Source of the DNA: Adiantum capillus-veneris
Taxonomy: Eukaryota > Streptophyta > Polypodiopsida > Polypodiales > Pteridaceae
Assembly: GCA_014529385.2 (NCBI GenBank)
Contig: CM043966.1
Coordinates: forward strand, 104,297,087 to 104,357,086
Reading direction: 5' to 3'
DNA: 60,000 nt
Part shown: in pieces, positions 20,921 through 33,192 of the stretch
Position numbering within the stretch: position 1 is the first letter of the stretch
How the letters are laid out: each line of letters opens with the position of its first letter
The notes under the pieces: generated by a model
Database searches by the model: none
Told to the model about the DNA's origin: nothing
Seen by the model: only the letters and a program-made list of their open reading frames with translations
Translations under genes and position numbers: made by a program

Positions 20921-23900
20921 ACACGTTGTCGTGCTGTGGCACATATATAGTGGGAACGGGCATTAAACGATTTATCTTGTGACTTTTTGACGCATAAGTA
21001 TACTTCATATAATACTCATATACATAAATAAATTTTTTCTACCATACCTTAGTATTACCTTTGAAGTAATATAAATGTGCATTACTATTAGAAAGTTCTG
21101 CAAGAGAAGTATCAATGATTGTGCCTCTTTTTGTCTAGGGGAAAAGCATTTGTATATTTCTTCTAATATCTCAGCTATACCCTACCATATATAAATTATT
21201 TTCTTCTTTTCACATTTATTTAATAATATAACCCTTCAATAATGCATACCTTCTTGGATACATACAAGAGGGAAGGGCCTACTAGAAGACTTTATGAAAA
21301 GGAAGATCCAAAGCTTCTTGGACCATCTCAATTTGAAAATCCTAACCTAAGTGCGTGGATAAAAGGCCAAAACCAAGTCAATCTCTTTTAGTAGGCCAAT
21401 TTTTCCTTTTGAAGCATGTCAATCCGAGTTACAGGTCAAAAGTTACAAGGAAACTAGTAAAAAACCCTCTCACAACTACAATGCAAGAAGAGATGGTAAA
21501 CAGGTGAATCAAGTGAAAAGAGGTAATCTTGGTCTTTTTCCATAAAATAAGATATTTGGAGATAAATGACACAATCATGTTAATGTGACACCTCAAAGAT
21601 GCCTTGAAGGACAAGACACACAAGTTGGGACCCCCTACTGGAGCCACACAGAAGATGCCTAGGTGGGGCCCACATACATCATGCACCCACATGGAGCCTC
21701 AACGACCAAAAATTATGAATTTCATGATATTTTGAGTCCTAATATTTCCCATTTTAAGAAAAATCCAAAGAACATTTGATTTGGGCTAACTCTTTAACCT
21801 AATCAAGTGATTATGTAAAACATGGCTCCCTCACCCATAAAAAGGGCAACCTTCTCTTCATTGGGGGCAAGTTATGAGTGAGTGAGTGTCATAATAATCA
21901 ATATCTAATTCTCCTAAATGATTTTCTCATATTAAACTGATCATTTAATGTGGGGAAGTGCCAAGGGAGAAAAAGCTAGAATATTGGTTAAGTTAGCAGA
22001 CCGGCCACAGTAGGGATCCAAAGGAGGGAAAATAGGGATCCAAAGGGGGGGCCATCTGCAAAAGAGCCATGTGAAACAACGGGCTAAAAAGACCCTAAGG
22101 TTCAGCCCATTAAGACTTCCAAAATGCTAAGGTTCCAAAATTCAAAGGTTGTGTCCAAAGGTCAACCTTAGGGAAAATTGGATGCTTAGTGTGTGTGCCC
22201 AAAAAGTCTTTCTGCATCCCTACATGGGAGGGGGCGAGCCCCAAAGCTAGGGGATGAGAGAGAAAACCACACACACACACACAGGCTCCCTTTACACAAA
22301 GGGAATGAGGGACACATGTCAGCTCCCTAGGCCAGATGCCCACAAGGTGTGCCCAATTCCTATTGGAAGACCCTTGAAGTGGACCAATGAGAATTAAGCT
22401 AGAGTAAATCTAGTTTAATTAATTTAAAAACATTTAATAAAAGAAACCAATAAGAATTAAGTGTCCTAGAAGACTATTGGGCAGTCTCCCAAGGGGTCCA
22501 ATGAGCATTCAGGAGCCCCATGGCTTGCCTGATTCCTATTGGCCAGGAGGCAAAGGGGTCCAATGAGAGTTTAGTTTAATTATTTAATTACCTAAAGCTC
22601 TCACAAAAGGGGAAAGGGGGACACATGTCAGAAGGCTATCACTTATGCTGCTTAATCCCTATTGGCTTGACCTGGGGAGGTCCAATGAGGCAAAAGCCAG
22701 CCTAACTTAGCAGCTAGGGCTCGCCCAAGAGAGAGAGGGGGCTGATTTTTGCTTGGCATTGACACACACACTCTCACACTGGACCATGTGTGAAGGAAAA
22801 ACACTCTATCTCCTCCCAAGCTTTAATGGAGAGCTCATCACCTACTCCAAGCTTGTGAGATAGAAGCCTACATCAACACTCTCTTGGCATGTGGATGCAA
22901 ATCCAACCAAGAGCCAAGCTTCAATGCATGCTCATCTTCTCTACCAAGCTAATTACTAAGCTAAGCTATGCTAATATGAGTGATTATGTGAGGAGATGTA
23001 CTTCTTTCTCGTAAGATACTTCTTTTTCCTCTCAATCTACTCTCATACCCTGCTAGCTCTCACCATCTTCGAAGGTGTGTGAGGTCTTGGGTCTGAGAAC
23101 GGGGATAATTCAAGTTGTGTTTGATTAAGTGTTTTGCTTGGTGTATGAAGCTTCCATCTTCATTGCACTAGCTAGTCTTGAAGGAACACAAAGAATTGTA
23201 TTGTACAATGTCTCTCTTGATGGGAGAAACCATAATACAAAGCCTTTTGGAGGGGGGACCGGCTCCATGCAAATCCGGTCCTCAACTGTTGTCAATAGTT
23301 TAATTGCTCTCTCTTTTGAAAGTATTGTCGATGCTATCTAACTAGGTGTTATGCTTTTTGTTGCTCTCTCCACCCAAGCACTCTTGTAATTATCATTAGG
23401 AATCTATTCTAATGAAATGCCCACTATGTTCATGCTAATTTCCGCTACAAATAAGATTTTAGGCCATTAAATGTTACAGTGAGAATAGCTCAATTCCATA
23501 GTGAAACACTCATCTTAGTGCCACACTTTATCTTGAAGAAAGGCTGAATTCTTGCCTCATCTTCTCTCTCCATTAATGTGGTGGCGATTGCTCTCATGTA
23601 AGATATATGTTGCTAGTTTTATTTTCATTTGCATATCTAGTCCAATACTTGTCTCTAACTCTATCTCTATCTCTCTTTATCTATCTTTAATACCACCACC
23701 ACACTTAGATTTATCTCTAATTCTATCTTACTCCTCCTTCGATCTCTCTTGTTGTGTCCTAATTGTTTCATTGGAAGGTATTCAAGCAGCAACCTTGTCA
23801 ATGTAATGGGTACAACCTTCTTGCGGGAAACAATTATGTGCACAAGGTTAGTAACCATATCCTCATCTTCCACAAGCATCTATCTCTCTTAACGTTCTCA

Positions 23901-24700
23901 TTCTCTTCCACAAACTCTAGAATCTCCTTGCTACAGGTACTTCTCTCCCCGCAGTATCCTTATTGCCTAAGGGCAACAATAGGGCTTGGGAGAGAAACTC
24001 TCTTCTTCTTCTCCTTTCACTTCTTTCACACCTTTATCTTTGTGCATACTAAGTTTATCATTGATGAATAACCATAATCCACATAGAGGTAATTTCTTTC
24101 AATTCCATTCAGTGCAATCTATAAGGGTCAACATTTGGATTAGTCGAAAGATTCACTTTCAGCAATGCATAGTGTTTCTATTTGGTCCTGAAAGACTTAA
24201 CGAAATACTTCTCTCACCAGATCCCATCATACTACCTATTATTGACTATGACTTCTCTTTTGATGTGAATGTGGTTATTTTATTATGAATCAAGAGGATT
24301 TGTACTCACAACTAATCCCAATCGCTAGACAAAACATATGCATTATAGTAAGCACAAAGCTACAGTTCCAAAGAGCAATCTGCAGCTTATTTAGACAACA
24401 AAGATTAAATATCATTAACTCATCCATTAACCCTTTTATCCTACCCATGATACGATATGATCATAATCTCGATGTTTTCATTTTTGTTTTGTTTTGACTA
24501 TCTTTCATGAGTTCTCTCCATCACGTGTGTGTTTGTAAGGAAAAGTGAGCGGCTTCTTTGGCTACATTTATTCTTTAGCTCTAGAAGCTATGTTATCTAC
24601 ATCTTAGCTCTTTCTCATAACCCTTGAGCTTCCTCACAAACTCTCACAGCAAGAGGCCCGGTGCCTTCCTGGCAAGACCGCCTACTTCTTGACAACGTGT
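20921..24700. mobile_element. 3.78-kb non-coding insertion inside Copia-1 gag
   Basis: Copia gag is interrupted: its N-terminus is at 24701-24783 and the rest resumes at 20920. The borders carry a perfect 10-bp inverted repeat (ACACGTTGTC at 20921-20930; GACAACGTGT at 24691-24700), flanked by CAA-like bases on both sides. No transposase or retroviral motif was found on either strand. Around 22970-23100 it resembles 26300-26430 (TACTTCTTTCTCGTA; GTGTGAGGTCTTGGGT versus GTTTGAGGTCTTGGGT), so it contains LTR-like sequence of the family flanking Copia-1. The inverted repeat overlaps likely gag codons, so exact borders are uncertain. Confidence 0.6.
22300..22710. repeat. Repeated ATTGG...CCAAT pairs
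   Basis: Four blocks contain CCTATTGG or ACTATTGG followed 20-28 bases later by GTCCAATGAG or GACCAATGAG (near 22353, 22477, 22534 and 22657). GGGACACATGTCAG also occurs at 22313 and 22618, indicating an old ~305-bp duplication. The paired CCAAT boxes suggest promoter or LTR U3 sequence. Confidence 0.6.
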
Positions 24701-24783
24701 CAAATCTGCTTCTTCCACAATGGGAAATTGATTCCATCCAGCTTCTTGATATTGTAAAGAGCAGTTTCCTATGATCCAGCCAT
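24701..24783 (-). pseudogene. Copia-1 gag N-terminus
   Basis: From ATG 24783 the frame has a TAG at codon 5, then LYNIKKLDGINFPLWKKQI. The KxxGxNFxLWK pattern is the conserved start of plant Copia gag (DUF4219/UBN2-type). It stops at the insertion border; the sequence continuing it lies 3.8 kb away at 20920. Confidence 0.75.
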
Positions 24784-25845
24784 AGCTATGCTTCACAGTA
24801 GTTTACTTTCCTGGGGAAAATTCGGCAGAGTTTCCCCTGTAAACTGACCTCTGAACCAATATCAACCTGTCAAATGAACCAAGAAAGCTTCAGATTCTGT
24901 AGAAATTTCAGCAGAGTCTCCTTTGTAAAATGGCTGTGGTGTACTCAAAAACAACTCAAAAAACACTATCTCTCTGACACTGTAAGCTGCGGGTAAACCT
25001 GTCTTGCACCTGTACTGTCTCTCACTGTCCTGTAAGCATAGACTACGACAATGCCTCAACAGCAGTAAAGCAAAGATGCAATCCCAACTGTCTAACTCAC
25101 AGTCAATACATCCTAGCTGCCTATCTAAGGGTGCTCGAGGGATCGCTCCAAGACCTGTATCACCGAAAGGATCTCAACATTCGAGAATCCCCCAACTCAA
25201 TAAAACCTCACTCGACCCTCAACAAAGGCTGCAGTAAATCTGACAGTACATAGACTTCCCACAAAATCATACATCCACAAATTTCCCACTATATGCTGTA
25301 ACCACTAAGACGGTTGTTTGCTGCGTGACTCACAGCCAGCAAACCCTCAACAGATATACATCATCTTTGACAATACATCCCATGTGGAAGTACCTGCAAT
25401 GTCAGGATGAAATCTGGAATATCAAGCAGCAAACACAAGCTACCTGATGAACTAGTGGATGTCACCTACAGTCTGTGTGTAGATGCGCCCGTGTCGTATG
25501 TGACACGCCTCCAAGAACTGTGAGCCGTCCTTTGATGTGTAGACAGCCACAAATCAGCACTCTGGGAGTGCCGATATCCTCAGCACCTGTAGTCGTAGGC
25601 CAAAACCCCAAATTTGCAGAGTCGGATCTGCACCCGTCGAGACCACGTAGTCGAAAATGTCCTGCGCAGAACTTTGTCAAAAGACGAACGGTGGCCGAGA
25701 TGACCTCAGAATGAAATTCTAAGAACACCAAACCCTTCGCGCTCTCCCACAGGATTTGGGGCCGTGTCTTTGCCTGTCGAATTTCACTCCAATCTGAGTT
25801 GGTGACTCTAGCCTCCTCCAAATGCTACCCTGAGCCTCGATCTGA
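24784..25845 (-). other. Copia-1 5' leader
   Basis: About 1.06 kb between primer site and gag ATG, unusually long for Copia. A 119-codon minus-strand frame lies at 25462-25821 (includes LRGLDGCRSDSANLGFWPTT) without recognised domains. The phrase GCAGAG(T)CTCC...GTAAA is present twice (near 24830 and 24910). Confidence 0.45.
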
Positions 25846-25857
25846 GCTCTGATACCA
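25846..25857 (-). promoter_or_regulatory. Copia-1 primer binding site (initiator Met tRNA)
   Basis: Minus strand TGGTATCAGAGC, complementary to the 3' end of plant initiator-Met tRNA, two bases from the 5' LTR. Confidence 0.9.
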
Positions 25858-25859
25858 GT

Positions 25860-26051
25860 TGAAGGAGTACGAGCGGAAGTGTGACGCGAGAGAGAGTGCG
25901 AGAAGAAGAGCACGACTATATGGTGAACTCGCTCTACTGTAATGTGTAGAGCATAGTGAGTTCTTATTAGGTTTTTGCAAAAGAATATGTGTACATACCT
26001 GGCGGCCCGCCCACTTACCTGGGCGACCACATTGGGCTTTATACCCCAACA
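25860..26051 (-). repeat. Copia-1 5' LTR
   Basis: 192-bp partner of 16634-16825 with about four substitutions. TG...CA ends; TATAAAG close to the start on the minus strand. Confidence 0.9.
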
Positions 26052-26056
26052 TTGTA

Positions 26057-26438
26057 TGCAATCACCGACCTTTTTACCTTGGAAGAATGCCATATTGAGC
26101 ACCATTTTCCTCATATAAAATTGAGCTTTAGACCACACTATGTCCAAGAATCCATATTCGTGAGCTGTGAGCATATCACATCCAAAGTTTTCTAGATAAT
26201 GAACTTTAAAACACATCCTATCCACAATTTGACCAACAAAAAGGGATTGGTGGTCACATCCATAGTGTAGTCATCTTCTTCATCTCCATTATTATGCTAT
26301 GCTATGGTATGCTCTAAGAGTAATGACATGTGAGAAGACTACTTCTTTCTCGTATGCTACATCTTCTTCCTCTTCACTTTCCTCACTCTCTTCACCTTTG
26401 AAGGTGTTTGAGGTCTTGGGTTTGAGGCCCGTAACAAG
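26057..26438 (+). mobile_element. Putative LTR, right portion
   Basis: Continuation of the sequence at 16298-16633 after the Copia-1 insertion. Ends in CCCGTAACA near 26438. The segment 26300-26430 is similar to 22970-23100 within the insert in Copia-1, showing a shared LTR-like family. Confidence 0.35.
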
Positions 26439-26459
26439 CTTATGCTATTGCAAGTAAGT

Positions 26460-28080
26460 TTAATTCTTGTTTTGAATCGTTTCATGTTCATGGCATTTAC
26501 GAGGTCTCAAGGAACACCCTCGCAACAGTAATTCAGAAAAATCTTTCAGCCTTACCGTGCCATTGGAGAACACCCAATCAACTTCAAATGGTCTTGCCCA
26601 TGCTATCTTTAAGTTCGGTTTCTTAGGGCCAAATTTTGATTGATATAGGAGAACCAGATCGCCTTTCTGAAACTCCCTGACCTTAATTCGTATGTCATGC
26701 CAGTGTTTTCTTCTGCTGAACAATTTCTTGTTCCAGAATATCCCTTTGTCTCAGCTCATCTAGTTGTGTTAGCTCCTCCAGTATCTTTTTTAGATTGTGA
26801 TTAAAATCCAAGCCATGCTTTACTGTCATCCTAAGACTGGGTATGACAAATTCCATAGGTACAACAGCTTCAGTGCCATACACCATTCTAAATGGTGTTA
26901 ACCTCGTAGTGACCTTATAAGCTGTTCTATATGCCCATAGAGCAGTTTGAAGTTTCAAGTTCCACTGCTTTGGCTTTTTCTGCACAATCGTGGTAAGGAT
27001 AGTCTTGACAGTCTTGTTACTGCTTTCAGCTTGCCCATTGCATCTAGGATAATATGGTGTTGATTTCCGATGCTTGACTGAAATCATATCCATGATAATA
27101 TCCATAGTGTCATTTATAAAGTGTGTACCTTGGTTTGACACAATCTCCACAGGACATCCGTATCGGCAGACAATATTCTCAAATAGAAACCTAGCCATGG
27201 ATTTTGTTGTGTTGTCGGGAAGAGCCTTAGCTTCGACCCACTTGGTCACAAAACAGGTAGCCATTAATATATATCTATTCTTCCTTGGAGTAATCTTTTT
27301 GAATGGACCCATAAAATATAGACCCCATTTCATGAAAACACCCAGTGGTTGGCTAGACTGGTGTTAAAGGAGTCATATCTGTTGTTGTGGGTCTTCCCAT
27401 TCTTTGGTATATATCACATGATTTACAAAAGCTTCTGGCTTCAGATATTAAAGTTTGCCACCACAAACCAGCCTGCAGAATCTTCTTGAAGTAATATCAG
27501 TAGAAAAATATCCACCAGATTCCTCATTATGTGCCTCTGAATAACTTGCATTCTACCCTCCATTGGCACACATCGGCGAAGAATCCCATCGACACCCAAT
27601 TTGTAGAGTGAGCCGCCAATGATAGTGAACTTTAGACTTTTAATAACCAGAGACTTCTTTTGATTTTGAGTTCAGTCATCTGGGAACCCACCCTTAGACA
27701 GAAACTGGTATACTTCATACAATTTTGGATCATTTGATTTTGCCACTTCTAGCTGAAATAATTATGCATCTACTGGCTCGTCTCTTAAAGAATCCTTACA
27801 GTAGTCCTCCGTAGTCCTAGACAAGAAATCAGCACCACAATGGTTTTTGCCAGGTTTACGGAAAATACAAAATTCAAATTCCATAAGGAACATCATCCAT
27901 CGTATCAGCCTACTTTGAAAAATGACTTTATTAATCAGAAATAATAAGGCTTGATGATCCACATAGAAATGAAACAGCTTGCCCAGCAAATAATGTCTGA
28001 ATTTAGTAGCACTGAAAACCATCCCAAAGGCTTCTCTTTCAGTAGTTGTATATCCTTGTTCAGCTTGACTGAACCTTGAC
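26460..28080 (-). pseudogene. Ty3/Gypsy pol remnant (RNase H, integrase)
   Basis: Minus-strand pieces in Gypsy order. RNase H end of RT: MVFSATKFRHYLLGKLFHFY, then DHQAL and KPGKNHCGADFLSR (27762-28079). Integrase zinc part with CKSCDIYQRMGRP (near 27400-27440). Integrase core with KWVEAKALPDNTTK and STPYYPRCNGQAES (26695-27333). Chromatin-end module with FQKGDLVLLYQSK, then RPFEVDWVFSNGTVRLKDF (26460-26723). Frameshifts separate the pieces, and no gag or RT catalytic part follows beyond 28080, where an unrelated plus-strand sequence begins. Dead and 5'-truncated. Confidence 0.75.
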
Positions 28081-28195
28081 TGGCAAAGTATACTGGATAA
28101 TCAATTCTGAGAATTCCTTGGTTTCCACGACTTCAAGTCACAAGCTTTGCTTCTTTTCCCTTGGTACCAGAATAATTAAAAAGCCCCTAGAAAAC

Positions 28196-28650
28196 ATGGG
28201 TTTTGAATCTCAAATGAAAAAAATTATCTCCCAGATTCGGCCTGACAAACAAACTTAGTATTGGAGTATAACTTGGCCTAACAAGTTGAAGGTTCAATTA
28301 AATAATTTCTTCAGAATCCTTACAAATTTGTCATTGGTTCATAAGCTCTGAAAGCCAATCATTCAATTCTACAGATTGTAGAAGCTGTTTTTGAGGATGA
28401 GAAATACTCAAAATTGCCAGATTTATTGAAGCGTATGATGGATGGAAGTAAATTGATCATATTTTTGGAAACAAAAAGTGGTTGTGGTCAAGTTACTAGA
28501 CAGCTTCCAATGGATGAATTTGCAGCTTTATCTATTCATGATGATAAGAGTCAAGTTGAACAAGATTGGCTTCTTTCTTAATTTAGATCTAGCAATAGCC
28601 CTATATTGACAACAACAGATATTGCAACTCGGGGTTTGGATGTGAAGGAC
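28196..28650 (+). pseudogene. DEAD-box RNA helicase fragment (RH20/RH30/p68-like), intron-less and broken
   Basis: The plus strand reads MGFESQMKKIISQIRPDKQT, a helicase stretch, then after frameshifts LKANHSI-like sequence, QIVEAVFEDEKYSKLPDLL, MMDGSKLIIFLETKSGCGQV, TRQLPMDEFAALSIHDDKSQ, one TAA, and ITATRGLDV-type sequence (TTTDIATRGLDVKD). These match, in order, the end of domain 1 (MGFEPQIRKI, QTLYWSATWP region) and motifs IV to V of domain 2 of the plant p68-type helicases. I know of no transposon that carries this. It spans more than one exon of typical plant genes without introns, so it looks like captured or retrocopied mRNA. It ends about 80 bp before a polypurine tract and LTR. Confidence 0.8.
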
Positions 28651-28730
28651 ACAAAGCACAAGAAAGCAAAACGACAACAAAGACCGCACCGACATTGAAA
28701 ATGAAGTCATGTCAGGGACGACATGAATTC

Positions 28731-29294
28731 GGAGAGGGGGAGTGTTGACCCATGGGTCAACAACATGACATAACTCAATTTCCATACCAAAGTCTTATTT
28801 TTTGATAGTTATGAAATGATGCGGATTATGGTGAAAAACATCAATAATAATGAGTAGTTATTCTAGTCACTGTAGAAGCCAGGGTGTAATGGCACTTCCA
28901 GATTGTAAATACAAAGCCATCTGACCCCTTAAACTCTATTTGATTTAACCTATGGTAGCCTTAGTATATAAGGTACCTAGGTCATTTTGTAAAGAGAACT
29001 TAATCATAATCAAAGTTTTAAGTTGTCATTGACCGTGTGTGAGAGAGAAAGAGAGAGAGTGTGAGCTTCTTCCTGATGCTACTTCTTGCTTGCTCATCGC
29101 ATTGGAGCTTCAACTGCACCATCACGATTGGCTCGGAGAGAGCTACACAAGAATGCCAAGAATTCCTTGCAAACCGGAGCAGGTGTGCTAATGCATCAAC
29201 GAGCTATTTGTGGTTGTAAGTGTATCAAATGATGTCTATTTTTTGTGTGCAAGTAGTCATTATAATCGTGGCAATACTAGGTAGCTCCCACAAC
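28731..29294 (+). mobile_element. Polypurine tract and LTR of a plus-strand retrotransposon
   Basis: GGAGAGGGGGAG (28731-28742) is followed by TGTTGACCCATGGGTCAACA, an LTR start in which the first 20 bases are self-complementary. A TATA box TATATAAGG is at 28965-28973 and a GA-rich stretch follows. The LTR probably ends with ...CCCACA near 29291. The 5' LTR and pol are absent upstream; only the helicase fragment precedes it. Confidence 0.55.
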
Positions 29295-29307
29295 AAAGGT
29301 AGTCATT

Positions 29308-30310
<1,003 letters not shown>

Positions 30311-30313
30311 ATC

Positions 30314-30960
30314 TCATGGATAGAACTTGTAATCCATGTTGATCTCATGGATAGGACTTGATTGTGAAGTAGCACTACCATCTTTGTGGTTTCTGATTGT
30401 CTCCCACAAGGATTGTTGCCATGGTTCTTCCACTTCAAGAATTAGCGGCATCTCATGAGACTTCACCTCATCCGTAGTGTTTGCAACCACCCTTGTATCC
30501 AATGGTCCCTCGTTTGGTTTGGTTGGTTTGTCGGTTTTGTTTTCTTTTTGTGCACTTGTGTTCTCCTTTTCTAGGACACGCACTACCTGCTCAAGGATTT
30601 TCACTGTTTCTAGCTCCATTAGAGCTTGAGCTTCCTACATGAGCCGTTTGCACTTTTCCATCCGTTTTGTTTCAAACTCAAGATGTGGATTAGTCAGCAA
30701 TCTTCTTTCCAAAGTCTGGTTGTTCTTTAGTCTAGCCTTGTAGGCTTGCAACATAGCATCTAAACGCTCGTTTACCCTTTCTACTAAGACTAATCCGTCT
30801 GATATAGTCTTTAACTCTTCTAACCCCTTTTAGTTTTCTTTGCTCTCCTCTGCACATCTATGTTATTCCTTGGTTTGGTTTAATTCCGTTTCCAAGGCCA
30901 TCTTTTCTCTTAGCCTCTTTGCTTTTTTTTAATCTCGTTTGGCCTTCCAAAATTTTTGTC
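30314..30960 (-). pseudogene. Coiled-coil ORF of gag/coiled-coil locus B
   Basis: The minus-strand frame 30619-30314 (METVKI-type: LETVKILEQVVRVLEKENTS) extends upstream to about 30930 with stops; sequence such as ERVNERLDAMLQAYKARLKN and LEFETKRMEKCKRL is heptad-like. This is the B equivalent of the coiled-coil frames in loci A and C. It follows the zinc-knuckle block directly. Unknown function, not functional here. Confidence 0.45.
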
Positions 30961-30966
30961 GAGTGC

Positions 30967-31353
30967 TTACTGACTTGTTTTCAAATTTAGTTTGTCTAAA
31001 AGTTTCAATCCATCCACCACTAGTTGATTTTTAGCAACTTCATGAACATGAGCTTGAGCCATCACCTTTATAGGAACCGTGGGTTCTACATCGGATCCTC
31101 TTGAACAAGACGTCGCTCCTACAATATTCATTGTTTCTTTCCCCTTGTCGTTTGGGTGTTCTGGACAATCATGAACCAGGTGTGCAACAACGCATTCTAA
31201 AAAATATCTCAATATTTCTAGGTTCTTTGCCCCATGAGGACAATCTCTTGGCCAATGATTACCTCCACGCTTGTAGCATGGTTTTACTTGTTGTGCAGTT
31301 GGTGGTGTAGGCAATGGTTGTTCTTGCCTGGTAAGAATCTGTCTTTGATCCAT
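30967..31353 (-). pseudogene. Zinc-knuckle region of locus B gag
   Basis: A 128-codon open frame with two knuckle-like motifs, CYKRGGNHWPRDCPHG and CVVAHLVHDCPEHP. Each keeps a C...H...C core but has lost one cysteine of CCHC. Upstream on the same strand, CDTCGEDHPTPWYNNH (near 31520) is a further zinc-binding-like segment. Confidence 0.55.
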
Positions 31354-31399
31354 ACTCTTAATTGGCTATGAACTTGGGTGTATTCTCATTCATGGAGTA

Positions 31400-32430
31400 C
31401 TAATTTCTCATGGGTTGTGGCAAATACTTAGCTGGTTGAGTATAGCTAACTACTACTCGACCATTGGTCAGAAGAGGCGATTGTTGCCCTAGCATATGTT
31501 GCAGTTTTGAATGATTGTTATACCATGGGGTGGGATGGTCCTCTCCACAAGTATCACACCTTCTCATGGGTTTTTTTCATTCATTCAGGTCCTATTTGTA
31601 GCCTTGGTTTATTCTTCTAATCACCTCCTTGACCACTTGATTGATGCTTGCTTTTGTGGGAGTTTGAAAATCTTGCTTTGCTATGTATTCACTCTTTGGA
31701 GAAGAGGAACTACTGCTCACATTCCCTCCATCTTCATTCACCTCCTCGTAGGCCTTACAATTGTTAACTAGATTTTTCTTCAAGCCCTCTATGAAGAGAA
31801 CTGACAGTCTCTCATCTTGTGGTAACTCTCGTGTGGGACATCTCTCTATGTACTATTTGAAGCGAAGAAAAGCTTCCTTCACTCTCTCATTATTTTTCTA
31901 TTTGAAAGCATAGATTTGTGACACCGTATTTTGCTTGATTCCCCTTTTCAAGATCTCCTCTGTGAATTCTTGCAAGAGTGTGCTATGTTTGGAAAAACAT
32001 CTTTATTTAGTGGTTGGAACCCAGGGCGGTCACTTTTTAGAATGTTTATGATATCACGTGAGTTAACCGGAGAGGATTATTAAAAAACCAAAATGTATAA
32101 AAATGTATAATTTTATGTATGCATTAGAGGGGGGTGGGGGTTTTTTAAATAGGCTCACAGTGTAAGTATAGTATGTATATTGGGGTATTATTAATTACCT
32201 CTTGAACGCACGTGATATATGGATCTTTTGATAAGTGACTGCCCCGGGGGTTGGAACCACGTCAAAGCCTTACCCTCTAATGTCAACCCAAATCCCTCAT
32301 ATTGTATATGGAAATCCACAATTTGTTCAGCTCTCAAATTTTGTTTGAAGAGTGAGACATGAGCATATGGATCCCCTGACTCACTATACTTTGTCTTGAC
32401 ACATTGGCCACTTGATATGGTCTTATTCAT
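31400..32430 (-). pseudogene. Gag domain of locus B
   Basis: The 32430-32191 frame has GDPYAHVSLFKQNLRAEQI and FHIQYEGFGLTLEGKALTWF, typical of a plant Gypsy-type gag entry (the LxGxAxxWF motif). About 400 bp of non-gag sequence with poly-G and AT stretches follows (31790-32190), suggesting a small insertion or decay. The frame 31783-31592 (VNNCKAYEEVNEDGGNVSS; INQVVKEVIRRINQGYK) aligns by eye with 45886-46113 of locus C. Confidence 0.6.
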
Positions 32431-32555
32431 TATGGTCCAGTCATTAATCTAACCAACTCATGGTATATGTCAAGGACGTCTCTTGCTCTCTCTTCTCAAC
32501 TTGGAGAAAATCCTGTTGGAATCGTCTCTAATATGTTATTTGGCATTGTTTTTTA

Positions 32556-32928
32556 CTAAAAGTAAGTAGAGATCAAAGTACCCTTATTAGTGTATCTTTC
32601 TAGGTCAATTGGATCAACAAGTTTGTACTCTCGCCCATACTTATCTACCATCAATACTTTCACTTTGTAAGCATTTGTATACATAAATACATATAGGTTC
32701 TTGTGATTTATCAACTCTCCAGCATTGGGCTCTACACACTTGTAGAAGATTATATGGATCTTCATTTGTGAACCTATACAGTCCCTCAGGAGCATAATCC
32801 GTCAAAAATCTCATGGCTTCATTGGTTTTGATGAATCTCACATTCGGTTTGTTGCTCAAAGGATGCCTATCCTCTAGATACATATCTCTGAACTGAGTAG
32901 AAATCCTTGGTGGTGGATGATTTGTCAT
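32556..32928 (-). pseudogene. Small conserved ORF upstream of gag (locus B 'ORF0')
   Basis: Two overlapping minus-strand frames joined by a frameshift near 32720. The first starts MTNHPPPRISTQFRDMYLED. The second reads LYVFMYTNAYKVKVLMVDKY, then GREYKLVDPIDLERYTN. Near 40200-40310 on the plus strand, locus C has FYVFMYKVERDTEVIMLDKY, then GRRYFAVVSRKDLEGYT. The match of order and key residues (YVFMY, V-MLDKYGR-Y, DLE-YT) shows a conserved protein segment, about 120 residues, which I do not recognise. Position between pol and gag is the same at both loci. Confidence 0.5.
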
Positions 32929-33192
32929 GGTTAAGGCTCACTCAAAACTCCTAGGATAGTCTTCAACAAGCCCGCCCTTGTCTTAGTGAAACTTATCCCT
33001 TTGTGCCTCTGGTCAGATCTCCCAAAAGTCAGGTCTTTGTGGTCCTTTTGTCTCTGGGAACTGGTTTCGGGTACCCTAAAGGTTTGGAATTAGGAATCCT
33101 TTAAAAAATCAGTACTATTGTTGGTGTGTCCCTTTGCTTGCAAGCTTTCTTCTTGGCTATACCTAGCTCCATTTGGAGTTATCTATCAAAAG

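Larger units (their letters stand above)
16634..26051 (-). mobile_element. Copia-1: complete Ty1/Copia element, coding minus strand
   Basis: Flanked by 192-bp LTRs and by TTGTA on both sides (16629-16633 and 26052-26056), a perfect 5-bp target duplication. The order on the minus strand is 5' LTR, initiator-Met primer site, long leader, gag start, a 3.8-kb insertion, rest of gag, protease, integrase, reverse transcriptase, RNase H, polypurine tract, 3' LTR. Integrase before reverse transcriptase defines the Copia class. LTRs differ at about four positions of 192. The element is not autonomous: it has an insertion, two in-frame stops and a duplication. Confidence 0.9.

Noticed and set aside
21429-24497. 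Several 60-100 codon frames inside the 3.8-kb insert
   Set aside because: Low-complexity or Phe/Ser-rich translations without domains, on both strands.
24862-25237. Short frames in the Copia-1 leader
   Set aside because: No motifs; lengths as expected by chance.
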